Positions 9,009 to 18,717 of a stretch of DNA of 64,000 bases are shown here, in pieces. Numbering within the stretch: position 1 is the stretch's first letter; each line of letters starts with the position of its first letter. The position numbers and the translations under genes are program-made. Source of the DNA: Kineosporia mesophila (GTDB lineage Bacteria; Actinomycetota; Actinomycetes; Actinomycetales; Kineosporiaceae). The notes under the pieces are model-generated. The model was given only the letters and a program-made list of their open reading frames with translations. It had not been told where the DNA came from and did not search any database. The stretch is from the NCBI RefSeq assembly GCF_021129235.1, contig NZ_JAJOMA010000004.1:1-64000 (forward strand), given 5' to 3'.

Positions 9009-9153
9009 CTGTGAGGTTCCTGTGATCAATTGACCAGATTTTCCGGACCTAAATGTCCTACGATCGCCCCTCCTGATCTACTTTTCACCAGGGGCGGTCG
9101 TAATCTCCACGCGGATCTCACGGCGCAGGCTGTTCCTGCTGCCGATCATCGTC

Positions 9154-9363
9154 ATGCTCGCTCTGGGCCTTCTCCCCTCCGCCGGGAGCGCCCAGGCCGC
9201 GGCCTCGTACAACCCGTCCCACACCCTGGTCGGCATCGACTTCAGCCGGGGCGAACTGCCATTGGCGGCCGGGAAGACGCGGAAGCTCGAGACGGCCTAC
9301 AGCAACTGGTATTCGGGTCTGACGAACAGCGCCCACCCCTACGAGTTCGCGCGCGAGAGCTGA
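9154..9363 (+). CDS. Small secreted protein or broken gene start
   Basis: 69 codons from ATG 9154 giving a short hydrophobic leader (LALGLLPSAGSAQAAA) and a polar tail without recognisable family. The same frame stays open upstream to about 9103 and supplies an arginine-rich, hydrophobic segment (RRRLFLLPIIV), which would complete a normal signal peptide, but no ATG, GTG or TTG is present there. AGGGG at 9090-9094 lies 8 bases before an ATC codon at 9103. Either a rare start is used or this is a decayed gene. Real expression is uncertain. Confidence 0.35.
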   Translation: MLALGLLPSAGSAQAAASYNPSHTLVGIDFSRGELPLAAGKTRKLETAYSNWYSGLTNSAHPYEFARES

Positions 9364-9388
9364 TCACAGCGGCTTCGGCCGGTTCGGC

Positions 9389-11458
9389 TCACCGCCGGAC
9401 CGGCTGGAGCCGGTCCTCGACCGCCCGGACCAGGAAGTCGCGCTCCTCGGCGGTCAGATCGGTGAACTGCAGCCCCAGTAGTGGATTGTCGCCTCCGGTC
9501 ACCCGGACCGCCTGGGCCTTGAGCTGCATCGGACGTCCCAGCACCTCCAGGGCCACCTCGACCCGTTCACCGATCGTCAGGAGAGGGCCGTCCGGTGGCA
9601 GGCAGCCGAGTCCGGTCTCGCTCAGGTCGATCAGGGTCGTCGTCCGGGTCTGCCCGCGATGGCTGATCAGGAGCGGAGTGGAGACCGGAACCCGTTCGTG
9701 GCCGCGGCGTTCCAGGGCCTCGTCCATACGTTCCATACCGTTCAGCCGCTGGATCGTCTCGCTCAGCGAGGCGTCCAGGTGCTCGACCAGCGCCAGTTGC
9801 TGCTCGGCCACCCCGGCCAGTCCGGAGGTGGCCTCGTCGACGCCCTCGATGCTGTCGGCGACCCCGCCGATGGCACCGTGCATCTGCGCGGCGTCCATCT
9901 CGATCTGGTTGATGATGCTCGTGATCTGCTCGGTCGACGAGGCCGTGGTCATCGCCAGGTTCTTCACCTCGGCGGCGACCACGCTGAAGCCGCGACCGGC
10001 CTCACCGGCCCGGGCCGCCTCGATGTTCGCGTTCAGGGCCAGGAGCTTGGTCTGGTCGGCCACCCCGGCGATCAGGTGGGCCATCCCCGCCACCTGGTTC
10101 AGGCTCTCGCCCAGAGCCGTGACCACCCGGTTCGCCTGCTCGGCCCGGGCCACCACGTCGCGGGTGACCTGGTTGGCGCCGGCCACCCGGCCGTCGATCG
10201 TCCCGGCCGCGGCCCGCACCGCCTCGACGTCCCGCACCACCGACTGAAGTTCCTCGACGACCGCCGCGGAGGTCTCGGCGACCACTTCCTTGGCCCGCTC
10301 CCGGGACTGCTTCTCCGCCTCCCTCTGCCGCAGGAAGGTGTCCCGGACCAGGGTCTCCTGGGCGGCATGGGCCGCGCGTAGCTCCCCGGCGGAGGCATTC
10401 AGCTGGTCCCGGGCCACCATCAGCGCCCGGCCGATGTCGCCCATCTCGTCCCGGCCGGACGGGAGCGGGTGGCTCCCCAGGTCCCCCTCCGTGATCGCCA
10501 TCACGCCGGCCACGGTCTGGAGGACATCGTGCCGGGTGCGCCACCAGACCCCGACCGCCAGCCAGACCCCGATCGCGAAGAAGACCAGGGCCAGAGTCAG
10601 GACCCGGTCGCGGCGTTGCTCCAGCCGGTCGATCCGGGTGTCGAGCAGCTTCTCCAGCACGGTGGTGAGCGGGACGACAGCGGCCGTCGCGGCCGTGGTG
10701 AAGTCCTCGGCCCCCACCGCTCCCGGATCGGCCAGACCCCCGCTGAGCTGGGCGGCCAGCGCGCGGCCGGCGTCGGCGAGGGCCGTCGCCGGGGCGAGTT
10801 GCTGATCCAGGCCGTCCAGGGAGCTGTTCGCCGCGGCTGTCTTCACGTCGGCCGCGAGGGTGTCGGCGGAGCTCTGCAGGGTCCCGGCCCGGACCGCCTG
10901 ATCAGCGATCCGGGAACTGAGCGACCCGCCGGTGCCGGGATGGGCGGCGTGCACCGCCACCTGCATCATCCTCGGCAGTTCGACCACCTGCGCGTCCATC
11001 ACGTAGAAGGAGTCGAGGTCCGGGTCGAGAATGAGGTTGGAGTAGTTGCCGATCGCCGTCACCAGCCGGGCCAGGGAATCGATCTGGGCGGTGGGATCGG
11101 CGCCGGCGTCGCGCAGGTCCCGCACGGCGTCGTCCAGCCGCAGTTCGGGATGGTCCCCGGCCAGCGTGGTCAGGGTCGCCAGGTCCGGGGTCCGCCCGGC
11201 CAGCACCTGGATCATCTCGCCGAGCACCGGCTTCAGGGCGTCGGCCCCGTCGCGCTCGTGCCCGGCGAAACCGGTCTGCTCGTTCATCACGGCCGCGAAC
11301 GACCAGGTCGCGACCGCCCCGGGAACCAGCAGCATGACGATGACCAGCATCAGGCGTGAACTGGAACGCAGCCGGTCCGTCACCGCCAGGGAGGGACGCA
11401 GGAACGCCGGTTCCCGGCTCCGGTGATCCACTCCCTGGTCGGCCTCCCACGCGGTCAT
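9389..11458 (-). CDS. Methyl-accepting chemotaxis-type receptor with C-terminal PilZ domain
   Basis: 689-residue membrane receptor. One membrane helix near residues 36-60 and a second near 285-305 flank an extracytoplasmic helical sensor domain of about 220 residues. A HAMP region follows, then a methyl-accepting signalling domain whose hairpin tip reads [20 protein letters not shown]. After about residue 590 comes a PilZ domain with RRGHERVPV and DLSETGLG, matching the RxxxR and D/NxSxxG cyclic-di-GMP motifs. It may couple an external cue and c-di-GMP to motility. No che or flagellar genes are nearby. It is transcribed alone, converging on the small ORF at 9154. Confidence 0.9.
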   Translation of the reverse strand: MTAWEADQGVDHRSREPAFLRPSLAVTDRLRSSSRLMLVIVMLLVPGAVATWSFAAVMNEQTGFAGHERDGADALKPVLGEMIQVLAGRTPDLATLTTLAGDHPELRLDDAVRDLRDAGADPTAQIDSLARLVTAIGNYSNLILDPDLDSFYVMDAQVVELPRMMQVAVHAAHPGTGGSLSSRIADQAVRAGTLQSSADTLAADVKTAAANSSLDGLDQQLAPATALADAGRALAAQLSGGLADPGAVGAEDFTTAATAAVVPLTTVLEKLLDTRIDRLEQRRDRVLTLALVFFAIGVWLAVGVWWRTRHDVLQTVAGVMAITEGDLGSHPLPSGRDEMGDIGRALMVARDQLNASAGELRAAHAAQETLVRDTFLRQREAEKQSRERAKEVVAETSAAVVEELQSVVRDVEAVRAAAGTIDGRVAGANQVTRDVVARAEQANRVVTALGESLNQVAGMAHLIAGVADQTKLLALNANIEAARAGEAGRGFSVVAAEVKNLAMTTASSTEQITSIINQIEMDAAQMHGAIGGVADSIEGVDEATSGLAGVAEQQLALVEHLDASLSETIQRLNGMERMDEALERRGHERVPVSTPLLISHRGQTRTTTLIDLSETGLGCLPPDGPLLTIGERVEVALEVLGRPMQLKAQAVRVTGGDNPLLGLQFTDLTAEERDFLVRAVEDRLQPVRR

Positions 11459-11525
11459 CCCCCCGTCTCGACGGATACCGGCCGATTCTTGATCGCTCAG
11501 CTGCTATCAGACGACCACCAGGCAG

Positions 11526-12953
11526 CTACCAGGCGACGCTGAAGTACTGCGTCTCCGTGTACTCCTCCAGCCCGGCGCGGGCGCCCTCCCGGCCGATGCC
11601 GCTCTGCTTGACCCCGCCGAACGGCGCCGACGGGTCGGAGACCAGGCCCCGATTGACACCGACCATGCCGGCCTCGACGCGCTCGGCCAGCTTCAGTGCG
11701 GCGCCCAGGTCACCGGCGAAGATGTAGGCGGCCAGTCCGTACTCGGTGGAGTTCACCTGGGTCAGCAGGTCTTCGGTGTCGGTCCAGGTGACGATCGGGG
11801 CGATGGGGGCGAACGACTCCTCCCGCACCACGTCCGACTCCGAGGTGACGCCGGTCAGCACCACCGGGGTGAAGAAGTGCCCGGGTGCGGTGGCGGGTTT
11901 GGCTTCGTGGGCGATGCGGGCACCGGTCACCAGGGCGCTCTCGACCAGACGGTGGACGTTCGCCAGGGCTTTCGCGGAGATCAGCGGTCCGATGTCGCAA
12001 CCGTCAGCGGCCGGGCCGACCTTCAGGGCCTCGACGCGCGCACCCAGCCGGGCGGTGAACTCGTCGGCGACATCGGCGTGCACGTAGAACCGGTTGGCCG
12101 CGGTGCAGGCCTGGCCGCCGTTGCGGAACTTGGCGATCATCGCGCCGTCCACCGCGGCGCCCAGGTCGGCGTCGGCGGTGACGATGAAGGGAGCGTTGCC
12201 ACCGAGCTCCATCGACGTGTTCATCACCCGCTCGGAGGCCTGGCGCAGCAGCTGGCGGCCCACGGTGGTGGAACCGGTGAAGGAGATCTTGCGGACGCGG
12301 GGGTCGTCGGTCCAGGCCGCGACGATCGCCGGGGCGTCCTCGCCCGGCACCACGTTGACCACGCCGTCGGGAATCCCCGCCTCAGCCATCAGGGCGGCGA
12401 TGTGCAGGGCGGTGAGCGGGGTCTCGGCGGCGGGCTTGAGCACCACCGTGCAGCCGGCGGCCAGGGCCGGGGCGATCTTGCGGGTCGCCATGGCGGCCGG
12501 GAAGTTCCACGGCGTGACCAGCGCGGCCACACCGACCGGGTGGTGGGTGACGATGGTGCGGGTGCCACCGGCCGGGGAGGAACCGAAGTCACCGTGCGGG
12601 CGCACGGCCTCCTCGGCGAACCAGCGGAAGAACTCGGCCGCGTAGGTCACCTCGCCGCGGGCGTCGGTGAGCGACTTGCCGTTCTCGGCCGCGATCAGCT
12701 GCGCGAGTTCCTCGGCGTCGCGCAGCATCAGCTCTCGGGTCTTCATCAGCAGGTCGGCCCGGGCGCGGGGCGCGGTGTCGGCCCAGGCGCGGAACGCCTT
12801 CGAGGCCGCGTCGACGGCCAGCACGGCGTCGTCCGGGCCGGCGTCGGAGACCTGGGCGATGACCTCGAGCGTGGCCGGGTCGACCACATCGAACGTGCCC
12901 CGGCTGCCCGCCTGCCCGGTGCCGCCGACGAGAACACCCTTGGTGTAATCCAT
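11526..12953 (-). CDS. gabD: NAD(P)-dependent succinate-semialdehyde dehydrogenase
   Basis: 475-residue aldehyde dehydrogenase oxidising succinate semialdehyde to succinate, the last step of GABA catabolism. Visible family features are VTPWNFPAAMATRKIAPALAA, the cofactor loop FTGSTTVGRQLL, the catalytic-glutamate block MELGGNAPFIV and the catalytic-cysteine block NGGQACTAANRFYV. It ends with GVKQSGIGREGARAGLEEY. The ATG at 12953 lies one base after the stop of the upstream GABA aminotransferase gene, so the two form a gabTD operon. The product would enter the TCA cycle. The very similar glutarate-semialdehyde enzyme is an alternative, but the gabT pairing favours SSADH. Confidence 0.92.
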   Translation of the reverse strand: MDYTKGVLVGGTGQAGSRGTFDVVDPATLEVIAQVSDAGPDDAVLAVDAASKAFRAWADTAPRARADLLMKTRELMLRDAEELAQLIAAENGKSLTDARGEVTYAAEFFRWFAEEAVRPHGDFGSSPAGGTRTIVTHHPVGVAALVTPWNFPAAMATRKIAPALAAGCTVVLKPAAETPLTALHIAALMAEAGIPDGVVNVVPGEDAPAIVAAWTDDPRVRKISFTGSTTVGRQLLRQASERVMNTSMELGGNAPFIVTADADLGAAVDGAMIAKFRNGGQACTAANRFYVHADVADEFTARLGARVEALKVGPAADGCDIGPLISAKALANVHRLVESALVTGARIAHEAKPATAPGHFFTPVVLTGVTSESDVVREESFAPIAPIVTWTDTEDLLTQVNSTEYGLAAYIFAGDLGAALKLAERVEAGMVGVNRGLVSDPSAPFGGVKQSGIGREGARAGLEEYTETQYFSVAW

Positions 12954-12954
12954 C

Positions 12955-14274
12955 TCAGATCTCCTTCAGCGCAGCGACAATGACGTCCAGACCCTCGGAG
13001 AGCAGCTCGTCGGAGATGCTCAGCGGCGGCAGGAACCGGATCACGTTGCCCCAGGTGCCGCAGGTCAGGGTGATCACACCCTGCGCGTGAGCATAGGCCG
13101 CGACCGCCTTCGCCAGCGCACCGTCCGGCTCACCGGTCGCCGGGTCGACGAACTCCGCGGCGAGCATCGCGCCCCGGCCGCGGATGTCACCGATCCGGGG
13201 GTCTTTCAGGTCGCGCAGCCGGCCGAGCACCAGGGTTTCGATCTCCTGCGCCCTCCCCAGGAGCCCGTCGGCCTCGATCGTCTCGATCACGGCGAGCGCG
13301 GCGGCGCAGGCGAGCGGGTTACCCCCGTAGGTGCCACCGAGACCGCCGGGGTGAACCGCGTCCATGATTTCCGCGCGGCCGGTGACCGCCGAGAGCGGAA
13401 GCCCACCCGCGATGCCCTTGGCCGAGACCACCACGTCGGGTACGACGTTCTCCTGCTCGACCGCGAACCAGGTTCCGGTGCGGCCGAACCCGGACTGCAC
13501 CTCGTCGGCGACGAAGACCACGCCGTTCGCGGTGCACCAGTCGGCCAGCGCGGCGAGGAATCCGGGGGCCGGGACGATGAAACCACCTTCACCCTGGATC
13601 GGCTCGATCACCAGCGCGGCGAGATTCGCGGCACCCACCTGGGTCTCGATCTGCGCCAGCGCGCGCCGGGCCGCCTCCGGACCGGAGAGCCCGTCGCGGG
13701 AGGGGTAGGACATCGGCGCGCGGTAGACCTCACCGGCGAACGGGCCGAACCCGTGCTTGTAGGGCGCGACCTTGGCGGTCATCGCCATGGTCAGGTTGGT
13801 GCGGCCGTGGTAGGCGTGGTCGAACACCACCACGGCGTCGCGGCCGGTGTGGGAGCGCGCGATCTTGACCGCGTTCTCGACCGCCTCCGAGCCCGAATTA
13901 AACAGGGCCGAGCGCTTTTCGTGATCGCCGGGAGTGAGCCGGGCGAGCGCCTCGGCGACCTGCACGTACGACTCGTAGGGGGTGATCATGAAACAGGTGT
14001 GGGTGAAGTCGGCGACCTGGGCCCGCACGGCCTCGACCACACGCGGGGCGCTGCTGCCGACCGTGGTGACGGCGATGCCCGACCCCAGATCGATGAAGCG
14101 GTTGCCGTCGACGTCCTCGACGATGCCCCCGGCCGCTCGGGCGGCGAAGACCGGCATCGTGGTGCCGACCCCCGGGCTGACGAAGGCCTGCTTGCGCTGC
14201 ATCAGGGCGGCGGACTTCGGACCGGGCAGCGGTGTGCCGAGGTACCGGCTCTGTTCGAGGGGCTCAAGGGGCAT
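12955..14274 (-). CDS. gabT: 4-aminobutyrate aminotransferase
   Basis: PLP-dependent class III aminotransferase moving the amino group of GABA to 2-oxoglutarate, giving succinate semialdehyde. Seen are IPL-type landmarks GSGIAVTTVGS, SGSEAVENAVKIAR, the DEVQSGFGRTG block and the PLP lysine region VVSAKGIAGGLPLSAV. The chosen ATG (14274) gives 439 residues beginning close to the conserved PGPKS segment. An upstream ATG at 14301 is equally open, and one at 14346 overlaps the LysR start. No clear ribosome site decides among them. It is the first gene of a gabTD pair, divergent from the LysR regulator, so GABA-dependent control by that regulator is likely. Confidence 0.9.
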   Translation of the reverse strand: MPLEPLEQSRYLGTPLPGPKSAALMQRKQAFVSPGVGTTMPVFAARAAGGIVEDVDGNRFIDLGSGIAVTTVGSSAPRVVEAVRAQVADFTHTCFMITPYESYVQVAEALARLTPGDHEKRSALFNSGSEAVENAVKIARSHTGRDAVVVFDHAYHGRTNLTMAMTAKVAPYKHGFGPFAGEVYRAPMSYPSRDGLSGPEAARRALAQIETQVGAANLAALVIEPIQGEGGFIVPAPGFLAALADWCTANGVVFVADEVQSGFGRTGTWFAVEQENVVPDVVVSAKGIAGGLPLSAVTGRAEIMDAVHPGGLGGTYGGNPLACAAALAVIETIEADGLLGRAQEIETLVLGRLRDLKDPRIGDIRGRGAMLAAEFVDPATGEPDGALAKAVAAYAHAQGVITLTCGTWGNVIRFLPPLSISDELLSEGLDVIVAALKEI

Positions 14275-14344
14275 GTAACGAGAGTGCGGCGCCAACCTCA
14301 TGTTGTCCAAGACCTGTTCAGCACTAAATTCATGCCTTGTGAGC

Positions 14345-15283
14345 ATGAACCTGCGATTGCTGCGTTACTTCACCGAGACGGTCGACGCCGGCTCGGCGAC
14401 CCGGGCCGCGGCCCGGCTGCACGTGACCCAGCCCGTGCTCTCCCGCCAGCTGCGCCAGCTGGAGCAGGACCTCGGCCTGCCGCTGTTCGAGCGGCAGGGA
14501 CACCGGCTGCGGCTGACCCCGGCGGGTGAACAGTTCCTGCCCCTGGCCCGGAACCTGCTGCGCCAGGCCGACGAGGTGCGGCGGGCCTCGGCGTCGATCG
14601 CCTCGGGGCGCCTGGACCAGCTGCACCTGGCCGTGCCCACGACCACGCTCAACGACGTGCTGGCCCCGTTCCTGGCCACCCTGCACCCCGACGACCCGGT
14701 GCCCATCGTGCGCCAGCTCGACCCCCGCGGCGCCGACGCGGCGCTGAGTTCGGGTGCGGATCTGGCCATCGTGCCCCGGCCCCCGGCCCGGCACCTGGCC
14801 TCGCACGCGCTGGCGGTGCTGCCGATCTGGGCCCAGGTGCGCAGGGACGACGAATGGGCCGACCGCACGACGGTGGACGTCGGTGAGCTCGCCGAGAGGA
14901 CGCTGCTGCTGCTCACCGCCGACTTCCGGCCCCGCCAGCTGCTGGACGAGGCGCTGGACGGTGCCGGCCTGAGTTACCGGGAGGTGGTCGAGTGCACGAA
15001 CGCCCGGGTGGCCCAGGCCCTCGCCGCGGCGGGCCGGGGGGTGGCCGTGGTCTCGGACGATCCCCGTTTCGACCTCACCCCGGTGGCCGTGACCGGCCCG
15101 GCCGGACCGGTCCGGATCAGCCTCTACGCCGCCTGGGACCCGCAGCACCACGCCGCGACCGCCCTGGCCGACCTGGCCGGGCGGCTGGCCGCCTTCTGCG
15201 CCGAGCAGTACGGCCCGGAGGTGGTTCCACCCACCGGAGCCGAAACTTCGGAAACCGTGGGCCCAACCGCGTCCACCCGTTGA
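14345..15283 (+). CDS. LysR-family regulator, probable gab/polyamine regulator
   Basis: 312-residue LysR-type regulator. The N-terminal helix-turn-helix reads FTETVDAGSATRAAARLHVT followed by QPVLSRQLRQLEQDLGLPLF; the rest is a two-lobed effector-binding domain. The start at ATG 14345 was preferred over the longer frame from 14300, since LysR proteins normally begin with about MNLRLLRYF. It is divergent from gabT with only a 70-base gap and lies upstream of the amine oxidase gene, the standard position for a LysR protein controlling both sides. GABA or a polyamine breakdown product is the likely effector (inference). Confidence 0.88.
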   Translation: MNLRLLRYFTETVDAGSATRAAARLHVTQPVLSRQLRQLEQDLGLPLFERQGHRLRLTPAGEQFLPLARNLLRQADEVRRASASIASGRLDQLHLAVPTTTLNDVLAPFLATLHPDDPVPIVRQLDPRGADAALSSGADLAIVPRPPARHLASHALAVLPIWAQVRRDDEWADRTTVDVGELAERTLLLLTADFRPRQLLDEALDGAGLSYREVVECTNARVAQALAAAGRGVAVVSDDPRFDLTPVAVTGPAGPVRISLYAAWDPQHHAATALADLAGRLAAFCAEQYGPEVVPPTGAETSETVGPTASTR

Positions 15284-15373
15284 TTTCGTCGCCGTTAACC
15301 GCGCTTGACGCGAATTCGAGTGCCACCGACACTCATCACGACGATATACGTACCTCCAGGGAGATTCCTGATC

Positions 15374-16711
15374 ATGAGTGCCGCCCTAACTGATGTCGAC
15401 GTCGTGGTCGTGGGGGCCGGCGTCACCGGCCTGACCGCCGCCACCCGCCTCACGAAGGCCGGCCACAGCGTGGTGGTGCTGGAGGCCCGCGACCGTATCG
15501 GCGGGCGCCTGTGGACCGACACGATCGACGGCGTGCGCCTGGAACTGGGCGGGCAGTGGGTCTCCCCCGACCAGTCCGCCCTGCTGGAAACCCTGGACGA
15601 GCTCGGTCTGAAGACCTTCAGCCGCTACCGCGAGGGCAGCAGCGTCTACGTCGGCCGCGACGGGGTGCGCCGCACGTTCGACGGCGCCGCGTTCCCGGTG
15701 TCGGAGTACACCGAGGCCGAGGTCGACCGCCTCACCGTGCTGCTGGACCAGCTCGCCGGGCAGATGGACCCGCTGAGCCCGTGGGACCTGCCCGGAGCCG
15801 CCGAGCTCGACCGCATCTCCTTCTCCACCTGGCTGGAACAACAGACCGACGACGTGGAGGCGCGCGACAACATCGCCCTCTACATCGGCCCGGCCATGCT
15901 GACCAAGCCCGCGCACTCCTTCTCCGCGCTGTCCGCCGTGCTGATGGCCGCCAGCGCGGGCAGCTTCAGCCATCTGGTCGACGCCGACTTCATCCTCGAC
16001 CAGCGGGTGGAGGGCGGCCTTCAGCAGGTGCCGCTGCTCCTGGCCGGGCAGCTGGGCGACCGGGTGATCACCGGCACGCCGGTGACCTCGATCGCGTGGG
16101 ACGCCGACGGCGCCACGGTGAACGGCACCTGGCGGGCGAAGCGGGTCATTGTGGCCGTGCCGCCCACCCTGGTCTCCCGCATCGGTTTCTCGCCCAGCCT
16201 GCCCCCGGTGCACATGCAGGCCCGTCAGCACACCTCGTTCGGCATCGTGCTCAAACTGCACATCACGTACCCGACGCCGTTCTGGCGCGAGGACGGGCTC
16301 TCCGGCACCGCCTTCAGCCCGTACCAGGTGGTGCACGAGTCCTACGACAACACCAACCACGACGAGACCCGCGGAACACTCGTCGGTTTCGTCTCGGACG
16401 AGAACGCCGACGAGCTGCTCAGGCTGTCGCCGGACGAGCGTCGTGCCCGCACCCTGGCCTCGCTGGCCGCCTACTACGGCGAGAAGGCCCTGGAGCCGGA
16501 GGCCTACTACGAGAGCCAGTGGATGGCCGAGGAGTGGACGGCCGGCGCGTACGCCACCAGCTTCGACATCGGCGGCCTGACCCGGTACGGCGCCACGCTG
16601 CGCGAGCCGGTGGGCCCGCTCTCGTTCGGCACGTCCGACGTGGCCGGCCTCGGTTTCCAGCATGTCGACGGGGCCATCCGGGTGGGACGGATGCTCGCCG
16701 ACTCCATCTGA
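15374..16711 (+). CDS. Flavin amine oxidase, probable putrescine oxidase
   Basis: 445-residue FAD-dependent amine oxidase. The dinucleotide-binding start is VVVVGAGVTGLTAATRL, followed by EARDRIGGRLWT; the C-terminal part (EEWTAGAYATSFDIGGLTRY, then GFQHVDGAIRVG) matches actinobacterial putrescine oxidases. It would convert putrescine to 4-aminobutanal, peroxide and ammonia. The start at ATG 15374 follows AGGGAG at about 10 bases; the upstream in-frame ATG adds a non-conserved 23 residues. It sits between the gab genes and a polyamine-type importer, completing a route from putrescine to succinate, although no aminobutanal dehydrogenase is seen in the window. Other primary amines are possible substrates. 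Confidence 0.85.
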   Translation: MSAALTDVDVVVVGAGVTGLTAATRLTKAGHSVVVLEARDRIGGRLWTDTIDGVRLELGGQWVSPDQSALLETLDELGLKTFSRYREGSSVYVGRDGVRRTFDGAAFPVSEYTEAEVDRLTVLLDQLAGQMDPLSPWDLPGAAELDRISFSTWLEQQTDDVEARDNIALYIGPAMLTKPAHSFSALSAVLMAASAGSFSHLVDADFILDQRVEGGLQQVPLLLAGQLGDRVITGTPVTSIAWDADGATVNGTWRAKRVIVAVPPTLVSRIGFSPSLPPVHMQARQHTSFGIVLKLHITYPTPFWREDGLSGTAFSPYQVVHESYDNTNHDETRGTLVGFVSDENADELLRLSPDERRARTLASLAAYYGEKALEPEAYYESQWMAEEWTAGAYATSFDIGGLTRYGATLREPVGPLSFGTSDVAGLGFQHVDGAIRVGRMLADSI

Positions 16712-16743
16712 GGAGCACCTGCCGAGAACTGAAAACAGCGACA

Positions 16744-16773
16744 AGGCCCGGGTTCTGCACAGAGCCCGGGCCT
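16744..16773. terminator. Hairpin after the amine oxidase gene
   Basis: AGGCCCGGG and CCCGGGCCT form a GC-rich stem 33 bases after the oxidase stop. Without a long T run it would be a typical actinobacterial intrinsic-type terminator. The 277-base gap up to 16989 otherwise shows no gene. Confidence 0.6.
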
Positions 16774-16988
16774 CGCTGCGTCATCCGGAACCGTATCTGC
16801 GCAGGTCGCCAACGGGAACCCGGCCGGGTGACGGGGCCCACACTGCGAAATGCGTCAAGGAGAAACCTGCCTACGACGGGTTCCGTCGCCCTCGGCCATG
16901 TCGCGGGACCCGGGATTCACGCACGATTAAGCATCTCGTCATCACGGGGCACGAACCCAGGAAACCACAGGGAAGGACGGATCCAGCG

Positions 16989-17894
16989 ATGAGCGCAAGC
17001 ACCGCAACAGCACCGGCGCGGGGCCTACGGGCACCGGCCCGCGGCACCCTGCTCGGGTACCTCCTGCTGCTGCCGGCCGTCGCGGTGATCGTCCTTCTGG
17101 TCATCGTGCCGATGGCCGTCATCGCCCGGCAGAGCTTCGCCCTGAGTGACCCTCTGCTCGGCGGCACGATGGGCGGTTTCACCTGGGACAACTACGCGAA
17201 GCTGTTCGACCCGGTGTATGCCAAGACGATGGGCTACAGCCTCGGCCTGGCCGCCCTGAACGCGGCGGTCTGCCTGGTGGTCGGCTACCTGCTCGCCTTC
17301 TACATCTCCACCCGGCCGGCGAACCGCCAGCCGGTGCTGCTGATGCTGGTGATCATCCCCTTCCTCACCGACTTCCTGGTGCGCACCTTCGCCTGGATCA
17401 CCCTGCTGGGATCCGGTGGCCCTTACGTGAGGATAGCCCGCGCACTGGGTTTCGACGCCTCGTCGCTGGTGCCCTCGCAGTTCGCGGTGATCATGTCGCT
17501 GCTGTACGCCTTCCTGCCGGTGGCGGTGTTCCCGATCTACGCCTCGATGCGGGCGATCGACCCGTCGCTGCGGGAGGCGGCCTCCGACCTGGGAGCCGGC
17601 TGGTGGCAGACCCACCGGCGCATCTTCATCCCGCTCTCGGCCACGGGCATCGGCTCCTCGATCATGCTGACCTTCGTCCCGACACTGGGGGTCTTCGTGA
17701 TCCCGGTGCTGCTCGGCGGCGGAAAAGACCCGCTGGTCGGCAATCTCATCGTCACGCTGTTCACCGAGTTCCGGAACGAGCCGATGGGCGCGGCCATGTC
17801 GATGGTCGTGCTGGTGCTGATGCTCGCCTCGGTCGCGGTGATCACCGGTCTGCTGCGGCTGCTCTCGATCCGCTCGAACAGGAGGGCCGCCTGA
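16989..17894 (+). CDS. Polyamine-type ABC importer permease, PotB-like
   Basis: 301-residue membrane permease of the spermidine/putrescine family. Six hydrophobic segments are visible, beginning with GYLLLLPAVAVIVLLVIVPM, and the EAA loop reads LREAASDLGAGWWQTHRRIFIPLS. The ATG at 16989 follows GGAAGG, and the upstream in-frame extension from 16662 crosses the terminator region and is rejected. It overlaps the next permease by one base (TGATG). It starts an eight-gene run to 23710 that is probably one transcript. Confidence 0.88.
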   Translation: MSASTATAPARGLRAPARGTLLGYLLLLPAVAVIVLLVIVPMAVIARQSFALSDPLLGGTMGGFTWDNYAKLFDPVYAKTMGYSLGLAALNAAVCLVVGYLLAFYISTRPANRQPVLLMLVIIPFLTDFLVRTFAWITLLGSGGPYVRIARALGFDASSLVPSQFAVIMSLLYAFLPVAVFPIYASMRAIDPSLREAASDLGAGWWQTHRRIFIPLSATGIGSSIMLTFVPTLGVFVIPVLLGGGKDPLVGNLIVTLFTEFRNEPMGAAMSMVVLVLMLASVAVITGLLRLLSIRSNRRAA

Positions 17895-18664
17895 TGGACC
17901 GCGTCGTCGCCTGGTTCTGCCGCCTCGTCTTCGTCTTCCTCTACGTCCCGATCGTCGCGGTCGTGGTCTACAGCTTCAACGCCTCCGAGGTCAGCTACCG
18001 GTTCACCGGGCTCACCACGCACTGGTACAGCGACCTGTTCCACGACGACCGGCTGCTCGCGACCCTGCGCACGAGCATCGTGGTCGGTGTGCTGGCCGCG
18101 CTCGTCGCCACCGCGATCGGCTTCCTGACCGCCTTCTCCCTGGCCCGGTTCCAGGTGAAGGGCCGGGCCTTCTTCCTCGGTGCCATCCTGATCCCGCTGA
18201 TCGTGCCCGAGATCGTGATCGGTGTGTCGCTTCTCGAGGTCTTCAGCAGCATCGGCATGCAGACCGGCATCCTCACCCTGGTGCTGGGCCACATCGTGAT
18301 CACGCTGCCGCTGGCCACGCTGGTGCAGATGGGCGCGATGGCGGCGCTCGACCCGAGCCTGTCCGAGGCCGCCACCGACCTGGGTGCCACCGGCTGGATC
18401 ACGTTCCGGCGGGTGCTCTTCCCGCTGCTGCGGCCCTCGGTCCTGGCGGCCTTCCTCCTCAGCTTCACCACCTCGTTCTCCAACATCGTGATCTCGACCT
18501 TCACCTCCGGGGTCGGGTCCACCACGCTCCCGCTGCGGATCTACTCGTCCCTCCGCACCGGTCTCACACCGGAACTGAATGCCCTGGGAACCCTCCTGGT
18601 GCTCTTCACCCTGGTCGTGATCTTCCTGGTCGGTGTCCGGCAAATGCGGCGGATCCTGGCCTGA
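17894..18664 (+). CDS. Polyamine-type ABC importer permease, PotC-like
   Basis: 256-residue permease of the PotC family with about six membrane segments (FLYVPIVAVVVYSFNAS near the N terminus) and the EAA loop LSEAATDLGATGWITFRRVLFPLL. The ATG shares its A with the stop of the PotB-like gene, a coupling that assures equal synthesis. It should dimerise with that permease to form the channel. The binding protein follows after 53 bases. Confidence 0.88.
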   Translation: MDRVVAWFCRLVFVFLYVPIVAVVVYSFNASEVSYRFTGLTTHWYSDLFHDDRLLATLRTSIVVGVLAALVATAIGFLTAFSLARFQVKGRAFFLGAILIPLIVPEIVIGVSLLEVFSSIGMQTGILTLVLGHIVITLPLATLVQMGAMAALDPSLSEAATDLGATGWITFRRVLFPLLRPSVLAAFLLSFTTSFSNIVISTFTSGVGSTTLPLRIYSSLRTGLTPELNALGTLLVLFTLVVIFLVGVRQMRRILA

Positions 18665-18717
18665 AAGCGCTCTCCCGGTACCGCTTCTCTCACTGCCCCT
18701 GCGTGAAAGGTCCCCCT

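Noticed and set aside
9007-9040. Possible third copy of the TetR operator after the MBL gene
   Set aside because: Only short parts match and the spacing between half-sites differs.
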